Positions 8,540-18,010 of a DNA stretch of 37,303 bases are shown here, one piece after another; the first letter of the stretch is position 1; each line of letters starts with the position of its first letter. Position numbers and translations under genes: made by a program. The notes beneath the pieces are model-generated. The model worked only from the letters and a program-made list of their open reading frames with translations, was not told the DNA's origin and did not search any database. Source of the DNA: Chromera velia (Eukaryota; Sar; Chromeraceae); contig JAHBMJ010000918.1 of assembly GCA_018398765.1 (NCBI GenBank), forward strand, positions 1 through 37,303, read 5' to 3'.

Positions 8540-9957
8540 TCTTTTACGTTTTGGTTCCTTGAATAGAAGGAAGCATCGTTTTGGGACTGGTCTTCTATGG
8601 GCAAAAAGGAAATCTTGGGGGGACGATGGTCGGTTGCCTGCGAGCTGGTCGTTTATCAAATACCGCCCGCTCGTCTCGTATGCCTTGCATGGACGTAAGT
8701 CTCTCTTTTCCTTTGCATGTAAATGTTTAAATGGCCTGTTTCGTTACTTCGGCCCTCACTGTGACTTGGACTCGACTTTTTCTTTTCAGGAATGTGTGTC
8801 TGTATTCAACGCCGGGTATGGACGTTCCGCTGATCGGTCCGAACAGCTTTCGCAAAAGCCTGACTGGCCTGTCGGTCATATTAAGATGGTTGTTGATGAT
8901 ATCAAGGCTTTTTTCCCCTCCCTCCCACGCGATGCTTTTCTGTTGTCACTTAGAAAGTTCGTCGCGAGGGTGAAGGCAGAATCTCGACACAGATACATCG
9001 TTCTACCAAAGTTCCGTCCTTTCTGTAAGAAGGAGGCTGGGGGGGCATGTGGAGAGACATGGGTATCACGCAGACAATATGTGAAGCCTGCTGCCTTCTT
9101 GTCCTCTCATAACAGATTCGCAGATGCCATCTCATGCCCTATTGATGTCCTACCGGAGATCGTTGACCTTGACTTTCGTACTAATCTGATTCATGTTCAT
9201 GGACGACTGATTCGACAGAAGGAAGGCTTCCCTCAGGGGAGCCCATGCTCTCCTGGGGGGGCGAGATTCTTTGCAGCCTGGCAAGAGTTTTCGGTTGCTG
9301 ATTCTTTCTCTGTTTCATCTTGGGAAGACAAGTCATGGTTTGGTGCACAATATATGGATGACCGCTCTCTTTTTTGTTCATTTTCCTGGCTGTGCTTCTT
9401 CTGATGTAATGAGTCTTCAGGATGAGAGTCCTCCTGCGTTACTTTTACAGGAAGATCTTTACAGTCCTGAATGTGTCTTGGAAAGGCAGGAAGGCTCCAT
9501 GGTGCTGGGGCTTCGGATTTTCTTTCTCCAACAGACACCCTCTGTTTTGCTTTTTGCGGCTGCAAACCCTAATCGGGATGCTCTCATCGAATGGTATCAT
9601 AACCTATGTGCTTTTTCCTTTTCGTGCCTCAAGGATTTCGATAATGCTCTTCCATTCCCTTCTTTCCCTACCCTGAAGAGAGTTAGATTCATCCATGGTT
9701 TTTCTTGTATTCCTCGGTTGCAGGGAATGATCGGACAGATGAGTTTGAATGTATTGCATTCCTTGCTTTCCTGTAATGCCCCTGCTCGTGTTCTTATTGA
9801 TGAACTGACTTTTCTTTTTTTTGAATGCTTTCTTCTTCGTTGGCCTTTTCGTTTTCTCATGAAGGTTTTTTCTGGTGTCATTGCTCATTCGAGGAGTCCT
9901 TCGTTGATCGCATTATGGAATGAAAGGACTTTCTTTCTTTTTACTGTTCTTGGTTGA
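8540..9957 (+). pseudogene. Reverse transcriptase, copy 2, with one frameshift
   Basis: A long frame encodes the KRKSWG block, motif A (VVDDIKAFFPSLPRDAF, about 8890-8940), motif B (EGFPQGSPCSPGGARFFAAW, about 9220-9282) and motif C (QYMDDR, about 9350-9365). Just after motif C the frame ends. The homologous C-terminal part continues in the next frame, through PECVLERQEG and ELTFLFFECFLLRWPF, to TGA 9955-9957. The shift falls at a run of six T (about 9368-9373); one T fewer would join the halves. Unlike copy 1 there is no in-frame stop in the core, and all ~13 glutamines are CAA/CAG. It is close to intact. The indel could be a sequencing error, a real mutation or a frameshift site. No endonuclease is visible. 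Confidence 0.85.
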
Positions 9958-10038
9958 TTTTGTTACATTCCCTCCTTTGATAACTGATCTTCTTATGTTC
10001 TTTCCTGCTTATACAATTGAGTGCACTATTCACCTGCT

Positions 10039-10089
10039 GGAAGCGATAGACAAAAGACAGCAGCAAAGAGGAAAGGGGGGTCGCGCGCG
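10039..10089 (+). other. Conserved 3' box of the RT element, copy 2
   Basis: Counterpart of 3398-3449: GGAAGCGATAGAC, AAAAGACAG, then GGGGGGTCGCGCGCG. It lies 80-130 bp past the stop, against ~195 bp in copy 1. Confidence 0.55.
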
Positions 10090-10344
10090 TCGGTTCTCAT
10101 GCCTTGTTCTGTGCTTCTCGATTGATCAGATGTTGCATTCTTGGAGTCAGTCCGTCTGATATTGCATGCACGGTTCTGGTGTGTCAGCACCATTGTATAT
10201 GCAATCAGACCCGTGACTTCTCGCGAATGATGCGCGCATAGAAGGTGCATACATTAATTATTCACTTTTTTCGGCATCCCCACCCGGATCGCACAAAAGT
10301 GGAATTTTTTGCATGCATTCTTTTTGCTCGATTATTTGACTTAC

Positions 10345-10454
10345 CCAGAAGTGAGAGCATGCCGTCATATTGACCAATCTTGGAGATGGTGATTTCGGTA
10401 GAGTCCACCGTCAGTCCCTTAGCAAACAGTACGTGCATAGCAGGACTGTCTCGG
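10345..10454 (-). CDS. Possible internal exon of an unrecognised minus-strand gene
   Basis: Bounded by acceptor CTTCCAACAG (exon begins 10454) and a consensus donor GG|GTAAGT (GT at 10344-10343). The 110-nt frame encodes SPAMHVLFAKGLTVDST followed by EITISKIGQYDGMLSLLG, which reads as real protein. I do not recognise the family. If the exon is real, RT copy 2 lies in the downstream intron of this gene, and the GT microsatellite at 10490-10605 lies in the upstream intron. No partner exons found. Confidence 0.35.
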
Positions 10455-10489
10455 CTGTTGGAAGAGAACTTATCATACTAGAACATTTC

Positions 10490-10537
10490 TATGTGTATGT
10501 ATATGTGTATGTATATGTGTGTGTATGTGTATGTGTA

Positions 10538-10585
<48 letters not shown>

Positions 10586-10605
10586 TGTGTATGTATGTGT
10601 GTGTG
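10490..10605. repeat. (GTAT/GT)n microsatellite
   Basis: Alternating TGTATG and TG dinucleotides for about 115 bp. Confidence 0.95.
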
Positions 10606-10746
10606 CGTATTTCCGTCAGTCTGCTGCTTTGTATATCTCAACACGTTACTGCCAATCTCTACTTTTTCCCTTGCTCTTTTCTGCCGCGTACGTCTTATTA
10701 TTGCTCTCATATTTGGAATGTATACTGTTCTGTCGCATATTTGCAG

Positions 10747-11364
10747 GGTCACAGAAATTCCATCTCCTCTCTTTTCGAAATTTAAACGGGGAGAATCTCT
10801 TCTCTAGCAGCTGGAACGGTACTGCCAAGGCCTGGAACGCAGAGACGGGGGTATGCGACAACACGCTTTCGGGGCATAGCTTTGCAGGTGGGTATACGAA
10901 TGCCCCTTTGTCCCTACCTGGAAAGTGATTGAGGTGAATTCTGAAGTATTGTGTAGAGGGGGTGGCCCCAAGGGGGGAGAAAGAATTAAAAGGATTAGTT
11001 GTAAGCCGTGCAGGGAGGCAGACCCGTCGGTCCCAGCAAAAAAGCTCCGTCTCTTTACATCAACCTTAGCCTTGGTCTCTACTGGTCTCTTCTCTTGCTC
11101 GCGCACGCACTCACAAGTAACTGTTCTCTAGACTGTTCTCCATGAACCATGTAATATGTTGTACCGTCCCTTGCATGCCCGTGCACGTTCCTGACTTTTT
11201 GTGTACATGTGAGTCAGTGATCGTGTTTTGTTTTCATAATTTGCTATAGCTGCAGTGAGTCTTGGAGTTTTCACCAACGGCGACATCGTGACGGGTTCAG
11301 GGGACAGGAACCTGCACTTTTGGAGGAAGGGACAAAAGACAAAAGTCGTTCAGGATAGGTCGGG
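10747..11364 (+). CDS. WD40-repeat protein, two exons (PLAA/Ufd3-like), partial
   Basis: Exon 10747-10887 (acceptor TTTGCAG, donor CAG|GTGGGT) encodes NGENLFSSSWNGTAKAWN and DNTLSGHSFA, a WD40 blade with its GH and terminal W. Exon 11250 to about 11364 (acceptor GCTATAG) joins in phase and encodes AAVSLGVFTNGDIVTGSGD followed by RNLHFWRKGQ, the next blade. The GDIVTGSGDxxxxFW form, and a preceding blade with SSSWNGTAKAW, recall the PLAA/Ufd3 (Doa1) propeller that binds ubiquitin in Cdc48/p97 pathways. This is family knowledge, not proof. The 5' exon begins GHRNSISSL in one frame, but the blade continues in another, so a one-base shift near 10770 may break the gene. The 3' donor is unclear (an in-frame TAG lies at 11381), and later exons are not found. 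Confidence 0.55.
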
Positions 11365-11724
11365 TCGGTCAGTCTGCCTGTAGGCAGTCAGTTGCTCAGT
11401 CAAACGGCCACTCTGTCGCATTTTCCCTTGATCGTTCCTTCCTCCCTTTTTTTGTGCCTTCGTTCTTTCCCTTGATTTATTTATTCATTTACATTAGTTT
11501 TCATTACTGATCTTTGTTGCTTCAAGGACACTAAGTGATCACCCCCTCTTTTTTTTCTGTCCTTCTTTCATCTGTGTTCACCTACTTATTCTTATCTACA
11601 TGACGTTTTGCCTGCTGCATGGTTTTTCTTTCTTTTTGTTTCTCTCTCTTGACTCACAGACACATGGGAAGGGAGAGCGCTCACCAAGCAAGACCGTGGG
11701 CAGGACTTGATCTCTTCTTTAAGT
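11365..11724. other. Pyrimidine-rich stretch with no gene
   Basis: No supported coding sequence. Thymidine-rich, consistent with intron or flank between the WD40 exons and the inverted-repeat element. Confidence 0.4.
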
Positions 11725-12612
11725 CGCATCCCGGCAGTGACCTATGCGATAATGGACCCTATTTGAGGCTCTCAGATGGTAAAAAAATTAAAAACACTTT
11801 ATATAGTAAAATTAAGCCTATATATAGGCTAAGCATGGTTATGACTTTTTTAATACTTTTAAAGGTTTTTACATATTCTACTAGTAGCTTGTTTAGAATA
11901 TTATATATTTGCCTTAAAGAAGCTTTAAAAAAGCTTCCTAACTATAGGTGCAACATAGATGGGGGCAGGTCCCTTGGAGCGCAAGAGGAGTTCCTTAGAT
12001 TGCCTAGGGATTGCCAGTGCCTGAAACTGGCAATACACAGGATCACCAAATAGAAAGCAATGATGCAAACGACGAAGACAATGCACAGTTTGTGTCTCTT
12101 GGCATTGCGGGGTTACTGACAACAGACAATGTGCTTAATGGGGCACTGCATGGTAGACAGAGAGATTTGAGAGGGTGAGTGGAGGTGCCGAGTGGGACGG
12201 CAGGCGGCGGCGGGGCCTCAGCATCAGTGCGGGGGCTGAGCGTACAATTTCGAAGGCTCACTAGATCTAAGCATACAATTATGTGCACCAAATGTTTAAT
12301 AGATGCTGGCATTCTTATGGAAGTACCCCTAGCTAGCCTATATTTTTCTCTCATGATGATTGCTAACTCTATGATGTGTATGTTGCCCCCATAGTTGGGA
12401 GACCTTTTTAAAGCTTTTTTAAGGCAAATATATAATATTTTAAACAAGCTAAAACATGTAAAAAAACCTTTAAAAATGTTTAAAAAGTCATAACTATGCT
12501 ATATATAGGCTTAATTTTGCTATACAAAGTGTTTTTAATTTTTTTACCATCTGAGAGCCCCTTACATAGGCGAAATGGGGTCCATTATCACATAGGTCAC
12601 TGCCAGGATGCG
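11725..12612. mobile_element. Inverted-repeat element without a transposase (MITE-like)
   Basis: An inverted repeat of about 220 bp. The left arm begins CGCATCCCGGCAGTGACCTA, then GCTCTCAGATGGTAAAAAAA, AAGCCTATATATAGG and TATATTTGCCTTAAA, to about 11946. The right arm (about 12389-12612) is its reverse complement with a few substitutions and small indels. The ~440-bp core has no convincing gene, although a GC-rich segment (12190-12235) stands out. No clear target-site duplication; a 2-bp GT would fit. Arms of this length on an 888-bp unit could fold into one long hairpin. Confidence 0.8.
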
Positions 12613-12670
12613 GTTACCTTGCCTTTCTTTGACCTCTATACTTGTAAAGTTTTGCATTTCCCTTTGCTCT

Positions 12671-12780
12671 CAGAAAGTGAAGCGAGGATGGGAACTTGGA
12701 GGTCAAGATCAGCGAAGCCGGGGAAGCATTCTATAGAGTCTACAAGGAAACCCACTGGCAACACTTCCAGTTGAGGAAGA
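12671..12780 (+). CDS. Possible exon, uncertain strand
   Basis: Plus-strand reading gives SEDGNLEVKISEAGEAFYR and VYKETHWQHFQLRKKQ. This looks protein-like and is preceded by a pyrimidine-rich tract and CTCTCAG. A minus-strand frame from 13043 to TAG 12636 overlaps it, continues past that TAG to a TGA, and cannot be excluded. No family recognised. If it belongs to the WD40 gene, the inverted-repeat element at 11725-12612 sits in its intron. Confidence 0.2.
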
Positions 12781-13123
12781 AACAGAATCCTAATACAAAA
12801 TATAAAACCTGTATGGGGGTCCATTCCACTGGAATACTTCTTGCCAGGTCCGCCATTCTTATCAAACGAATGCTGATAGCCTGTCGGTTGAGTTCTGCTT
12901 ACTTCTTCATTCTTCTGCTCGATTTGGTGTGACAGTCTGAACCAAAAGCTGCGTCCGTTCCTATACATGTATCCGTGTGCACCGGCGTGTATGGCTCCTA
13001 GTCTGCCATCTTCCTTTCCCTTTTTCCCTCTTATCCTTTGCACACTTTTCCACCTCCTTCTCTTCTTTGCCCCTTTCCTCCCCCCGTGCGATTAAGTACA
13101 AACAAAGCGCCCCTTCCTAGATA

Positions 13124-13414
13124 TCAAGAGAAGCAAAAGATAGCCCAAAAGAGAGCTGCAAGAGTCTCAGAAAGAAATATAACAATGAGCTTTGCGGGCA
13201 TGTAGAAGTATGGAGCTTTTTAGGACAGCGCGACATGTAGAAAAGGGGAGTGGCGAACTATATGTGCGAAGACATAAACGCAGCGCAGAGCGTCACACAA
13301 ATCTGCTTGCTCGACAACAATGCAATACGAGATTGAAGGCAGGAAAAAGAGAGTGGCCCCAAAGCACATGATCATGAAGGCACCTCCGAGACAGAGAGGA
13401 ATCATGCTCATCAT
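13124..13414 (-). CDS. Small hydrophobic membrane protein with one in-frame TAA
   Basis: The first of two adjacent ATG codons is at 13414. The frame encodes strongly hydrophobic helices (CLGGAFMIMCFGATLFFL, then KLIVIFLSETLAALFWAIFC) linked by VEQADLCDALRCVYVFAHI, crosses TAA at 13220-13222 (…HVALS[TAA]KAPYFYMPAK…) and ends at TGA 13126-13124. If TAA is Gln the protein is 96 residues with three to four membrane segments. Upstream codons (ARAYAFFKLYSTETSIE) are in frame and protein-like, so a longer N-terminus or an upstream exon is possible. If TAA is a stop, the last helix is lost. No family recognised. Confidence 0.4.
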
Positions 13415-13594
13415 CTCTATGGAGGTCTCCGTCGAGTATAGCTTAAAGAAGGCATAAGCGCGCGCGGGGTTTTGAAGAAAAAAATTTTGAGTTAGACTAG
13501 GAGTTAGATCAACCACGCAGGTGCAAAACTATATCTCAGTTTGAGTTTTCACCTAGGTTTTCACCTTTTTTTTTTCAAAACCTTTTCTCTCCGC

Positions 13595-13800
13595 ACAACT
13601 GACTTGCACGCGTCTTGGAATGCATGCATCTTTTGCCCGATCATCTCATGCACCGCGTCTTAATTGCATGATCCGCTATGCGCACATGCTTAGGCGCATG
13701 CCTTGTGACAGCCCTTGTTGCATCACCTTATGCATGCACCGTGCGCATGCGCTGCAGCCGGCCGCATGCATGCACGCAGACATGTATGGAATTTCATGAG
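13595..13800. other. GCATGC-rich segment
   Basis: Many overlapping ATGCAT, GCATGC and GCGCATGC words (for example TGCATGCACCGTGCGCATGC and CGCATGCATGCACGC). GCATGC-type words are ApiAP2 binding motifs in apicomplexans; whether that applies here is unknown. No gene seen. Confidence 0.5.
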
Positions 13801-13934
13801 TGATCGATAAGAGAAATGGCAGCGACAAAGGATCAATTTTGATGGAAGTGACCACGCGTTGCCGCTGCCCGCATGCAAGGCTCTAACGCAATCACCGCAG
13901 ACTTCTTAATCGGTACCATAACGTTCATGTTACA

Positions 13935-14095
13935 GAAAGAGGCGAATGCTATACGCTGATATGAATTGGTAGCTTTTTGCTGATATGACTGGGTAGTTTT
14001 ACACGCATCATCATATGCTGCTATGAATTTGTAGTTTTAATCGAGCGTAGAATCTCGATCTTAGAAAGGGGCGAATGTTATACGCCGCTAAAAAG
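13935..14095. repeat. Short direct repeats
   Basis: AGAAAGAGGCGAATGCTATACGC (13935-13957) recurs as AGAAAGGGGCGAATGTTATACGC (about 14062-14084). Between them GCTGATATGAATTGGTAG is repeated three times in variant form. Confidence 0.6.
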
Positions 14096-14176
14096 AAAAA
14101 GAAATAAAAAGTTTAAAATATTCTTTTTATACACCTTATATATATGTTCAAGCAAAGTATAAATGAAATGAAGGCT

Positions 14177-14280
14177 GCCCCTCGTAGCCCAGAGGTTAAC
14201 ATGTAGGATTATGGTCCAAATTTATGTATCAAATAATCCCAGGAATAACCTTGGTTCAAGTCCCCGAGCATCGCGTTTTA
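14177..14280 (+). ncRNA. tRNA-like Pol III sequence (tRNA pseudogene or SINE)
   Basis: An A-box-like TAGCCCAGAGG (14185-14195) and a good B box GGTTCAAGTCC (14253-14263) are in tRNA order and followed by TTTT at about 14276. GGATT and AATCC can pair as an anticodon stem around a 24-nt loop long enough for an intron. The D and T stems pair poorly and no anticodon can be assigned with confidence. A degenerate tRNA or tRNA-derived SINE head is likelier than a working tRNA. Confidence 0.35.
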
Positions 14281-14555
14281 AAAGTCTCAATGTCGTATCA
14301 AAGTAGCACAGCGAACTACGCGGAAAAAACCGATTACCACAAGAATTATTGAACAATCGCATGGTATGAAAGACTTTTCGAAGACTTTTTAGAAGACTGT
14401 AAAGCATAGCGCAAAGCATGAAATTGGATTAGGAAAATTGGAATAGATGCAAGCAAAATCTGGGAAATGGAATGAATTCGAACCCAAAAAGTCACACAAC
14501 CCAGCACACAACTCTTAAGCTGAACGGCCTGGACCAAATCGACCTTACCAAGACT

Positions 14556-15583
14556 AGTGACCAGATTTGATTTGATAGGATTTGATAGGATTTGATAGGC
14601 CCTATCATGCTAAAGTTTCTCAGGCCTAAGATTTGATTTGAGGTTAAGCCCTACTCTAGGCGACGCACAGTGGTAAAAAAAAAAAAATCTGAAAACGTCT
14701 ATTCTTTTTTTTTTTTTTACTTTAAAATTTTATTGTACATATAAAAAAAAATAAAGGTTAAATGACTAGCTTCAACTAGAGTTTGAATCATATCTAGAAT
14801 CCCAGTTTCACTTTTAGCTTAGTAGACGCTTAAAAGGATTGACCAAGAAACTTTTTTTCCCAAAGAAGAGAAGAGGAGGAATGAGACGGTAGAGGAGAGA
14901 GCACTTCGTCTTCTTGACGAAGTAGAATGGTTGGAAGATGTTTTCCATGTTAACAGCTTTATATCTGAAGAACTGTATAAAGATGCTGAAGACGAGGAAG
15001 AAAAGGAGGATGAGCAAGGTGATGATGCAGATGTAGCGGCCAGCCATAAAAATGTGTTTAACTAAGAGCATGAGTCGATACCGCGTAGGGATGATACTGA
15101 AATGGCTGCAGAATTTACGAGAAAGAAAGGGCGGATGCAAGTCAATGTGAATGGAAAACAAGAAGACATGGTTAGTTTTTTTAACAGACACAGCAAAGAG
15201 AAGAGAGAAAAGTCTGGTGACAGTGTAGTTGAATAAGGGAAAAAAGATCGGTTGCATGAATATTAAAGTCGATGATGGAATGGTGAAGACACTAGTAGAA
15301 ACACTAGTAGAGACAAACGTACAATAACAACTAGGACTAGAACTCGGGTTGAAACTAGGGTTGAAAGATGTTTAAAACTTTGAGTTGAGTAATAAGTTCG
15401 GGAGGAAGTTAGTTTAAAAGTACTTCTAAAAGGTGCTCCTCTAGGTGCTCCTAGAAGTGCTCTAGGAAATCCTTCGTAGAAAAAAAGAAAAAAAAAATCT
15501 GGAAAGGTCTATTTTTTTTTTTTTTAACCACTGTGCATCGCCTAGGCCCTACTTCAAATCAAATCAAATCAAATTTGGTCACT
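14556..15583. mobile_element. Small element with terminal inverted repeats
   Basis: The left end AGTGACCAGATTTGATTTGA, followed by AGCCCTACTCTAGGCGACGC, ACAGTGGTAAAA and a poly-A stretch, is mirrored at the right end: TAACCACTGTGCATCGCCTA, GGCCCTAC and an (AAATC)n stretch, ending TTTGGTCACT. The left arm has an extra (GGATTTGATA)n expansion. The two arms enclose one minus-strand open frame. No exact target-site duplication was found; CAAGACT near both ends is suggestive only. Confidence 0.65.
14814..15257 (-). CDS. Hypothetical membrane protein inside the small TIR element
   Basis: A 147-codon frame begins at ATG 15257 and ends with TAA at 14814, two codons before a TGA, so the end is nearly the same under either code. 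It has two hydrophobic stretches (FNYTVTRLFSLLFAVSV and ICIITLLILLFFLVFSIFIQ) separated by a basic region, and a basic C-terminus. It fills most of the space between the inverted repeats. I recognise no family. It could be the element's own gene or a chance frame in AT-rich DNA. Confidence 0.35.
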   Translation of the reverse strand: MQPIFFPLFNYTVTRLFSLLFAVSVKKTNHVFLFSIHIDLHPPFLSRKFCSHFSIIPTRYRLMLLVKHIFMAGRYICIITLLILLFFLVFSIFIQFFRYKAVNMENIFQPFYFVKKTKCSLLYRLIPPLLFFGKKSFLVNPFKRLLS

Positions 15584-16064
15584 AAGTCCAAGACTCGTGG
15601 ATACGTCTGCGAGTATATTCATCAACGCCTACGCCAACAAGTAGACCTTAATACTGCCTTCTGATAAATTTGGATTATGATTATAAGATTTATGCTAGGA
15701 TTTATGTTCGGAGGATTGGCCTCCCGCCCCAATGCCGAATAGAGTCGAGCCTAGGTCGGACTCCGTCGGAGCAGTATAAAACGTAAACTTGCATGATTCA
15801 ACTTTAACTTCATCATTTAAGTAGATTCAAGTTAGATAATATATAGTTTATATAAAAATTAGTGTAACAAAAGTCAAATAATGTTCATTGACCATGCAAA
15901 TCGACTCCAAATCCTAGGTATGCATGGTACAAAACACTACAAGGCATTGGCAGCTCGATCAAAGTTTCATCTTAACAGATAATCACACTTGTGATCGGAC
16001 TTGCAGATCGATGATCCGAAGCAGGAACTGCGAAGCTAGCTAGTAGCTAACTACTAGGCCGGAA
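15584..16064. other. AT-rich spacer, no gene
   Basis: No coding sequence supported. A short hairpin (GACTCCGTCGGAG, about 15759) is present. Confidence 0.4.
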
Positions 16065-16504
16065 CCCTAATGAATTGGGAGTTGAATTGGGCGTCGAATT
16101 GGTAATACTACCAATTTTTTACCGCCAGTAACTCCCAATTTTAAAAAATTGGTACCTAGTCTAGTAAAAGAAGTATATGGAGTTTGAAGCTAAAATTTTG
16201 TGTACAAGCTAGACAGGGCCTCACTAGTTTCTAGCTATAGTCATTAAACTCTAATTCATTACTAGGAACAAATTCTATGAATACTTAGAGTCACCTAAAA
16301 ATTGGGAGTTACCAATTTTTTTCTAGGACTAACTACCAATTTTTAAGAAAATCAACACCTTTTTTTTTTTTTTGGACTACCAATTTTATAACTTTTCCTA
16401 GAAAGTAAAATATATGTGGAAAGAAAGAACGCTATAATAGAATAGTGTTGCGGCTGTGCAGAATTTTATAAATCCATAAGTTTTGTATAGTTTCATAGTA
16501 TTAT

Positions 16505-17326
16505 TCATGCTTGAAATCCCTCCCGGCGTGACACATCGGTAAAATATGCTTGCATGGCTTTCTTTCTCTTGCACAACCACACAAAAACCAGATCTTCCAG
16601 AATAAAACGATCATATGAATAACGTCCCCCCTGTAGGATAAAACGTTTGTAAACCTTCTTATGATATGATTCAAAGCCGTAGCATTTCGCTGTGTTCAAA
16701 CCTCCAAACCGGCGGATCCACACCGGGAAGTGCAAGTAGAAGTAAGTCTTTGGGACCGCCCACCCTTAAGACTTACAAAAAAGGTCTTGCCAAGTCTTTA
16801 TCACCGTCTTCAGCTCTGCAAGTTTCTCATCCGTGATTGAACCTGTCAATGTGGAAAGGATCCACGAATACAAGTAAAAAGAACAAGCAGGAGGGTTCTC
16901 TGCAACAAAAATGTCCGGACACCTTTTTTCCATGAACTCAACCACGTGAGGGAAAACGTGTCTGACATCTGCAGCCCCTAATTTAATCTTACTATTGTTT
17001 CTCGGAATCCCTCGGACCCACTGAGTAGGGGGCAGCCCTGTTTTTTACCACATATCTGAATCAAACAGAAACGAATTCAATTCTTCCATCTGAAAGAGCT
17101 TCTTCTCATTCACTGCCCAAACAAGAAAAAGTCCCAGCTATTTTTTCGCTTCACCCTGAGGCTCGTCTGCGATATACAAAATATTATGTTGAACGGACCG
17201 CAGAAAGCACGTCTTTCCCGTCCAAATGATCTCCTACTCCTGAGAGATATGCAGACAGCCCTCAAACAGAAGCAAGAAGGAGGGGTCCCCGAGTCGTCTG
17301 TCACCGCTGTGGCAGCCTTAATTCAG
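16505..17326 (-). CDS. Transposase-like protein fragment, open through five TAA/TAG codons
   Basis: One frame is open for 274 codons between a TGA at 17329-17327 and a TGA at 16507-16505. It crosses TAA (17318, 17045, 16766) and TAG (17234, 17138) with no frameshift (lowest coordinates given). The text reads as one protein: EIIWTGKTCFLRSVQHNILY, IADEPQG, LGLFLVWAVNEKKLFQMEEL, LPPTQWVRGIPRNN, FPVWIRRFGGLNTAKCYGFE, SYHKKVYKRFILQGGRYSYD. The HFPxWIRRFG…FExYHKxxxK pattern recalls the C-terminal part of CACTA/Plavaka or KDZ-type transposase proteins, and it lies inside long TIRs. That match is from memory of the pattern and is tentative. No start codon is fixed; it is probably truncated or spliced at the 5' end, where it overlaps the plus-strand gene. 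Confidence 0.6.
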
Positions 17327-18010
17327 TCAGCAGCTGCTAGTCTCCATAAGCCTCAAAGTGGGAGAGAGAACGAAACGGATCAAGGGAAAGAACAAAAGAA
17401 AAAGAAGAAATCGAAAAGTGAAAGTTTTCGTCAGCGCCCCCCTCCTTCCCAGCGCTCTGCAACCATGGTCGCACAAAGCCAACAGAGGGAGAGGTCAAAG
17501 GAAATGGACAACGATGGATTTGTCATCCTCACCGAGTTTCGGGAGAGATTCGCTGTAGGGAGAGAGCTGAACATCGCTCATGCGATGTTTTCAGATGTCA
17601 AGTTCACCGTGAAGATTTTGGAGCTAAAAGAGCTCACAGATGATCACAGAAAAAAGGCAGACATCGGAATTTTCCCAGATGATTCCTTGGTCGTTTTTCA
17701 GTACCCCCATGTTGTCCTCCCCCAAAATCTGTCAGAGGAGAAGAAAAAGGAATATAATCTCCATTTGAGGCGTCTGGAAACCACTAAGTGGGAGATGTTC
17801 GGGAGAAAAGGGCATGATCTGAACAAAGATCAGCAGCCACTGTCCGGCATATGGAGGGATTATGAATTCTGGTAGGCTTACATGGTCAATTCGATCGATT
17901 TTCGCTCTGTTTTTTGTACTGGTATATACAGCTTGTGTAGAGCTGTTCACTGTTTGTTTTACATTGCGTTAGCGGTGTACTATGACATACAAAACAAAGT
18001 TTTAAGTTGA
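17186..18010 (+). CDS. Lys-rich transposon-borne protein of unknown function
   Basis: Begins at ATG 17186. A 229-codon frame reaches TAG 17873-17875; if TAG is sense it continues 45 codons to TGA 18008-18010, next to the right TIR. The N-terminus is helical (NDLLLLRDMQTALKQKQEGG), followed by a strongly basic stretch (KEQKKKKKSKSE) that could be a nuclear localisation signal, then a folded-looking domain (FVILTEFRERFAVGREL, SDVKFTVKILELKEL, GIFPDDSLVVFQYPHVVLP, TTKWEMFGRKGHDLN). The residues after the TAG are hydrophobic and less convincing, so TAG may be the true end here. It diverges from the transposase-like gene and may be an accessory DNA-binding protein. Family not recognised. Confidence 0.6.

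Noticed and set aside
14177..14280. A functional intron-containing tRNA
   Set aside because: A and B boxes are present but the D and T stems do not pair well and no anticodon is clear; kept only as tRNA-like.
17110..17304. A 64-codon minus-strand frame within the TIR transposon
   Set aside because: Different phase from the transposase-like frame and less protein-like; it also overlaps the plus-strand gene.
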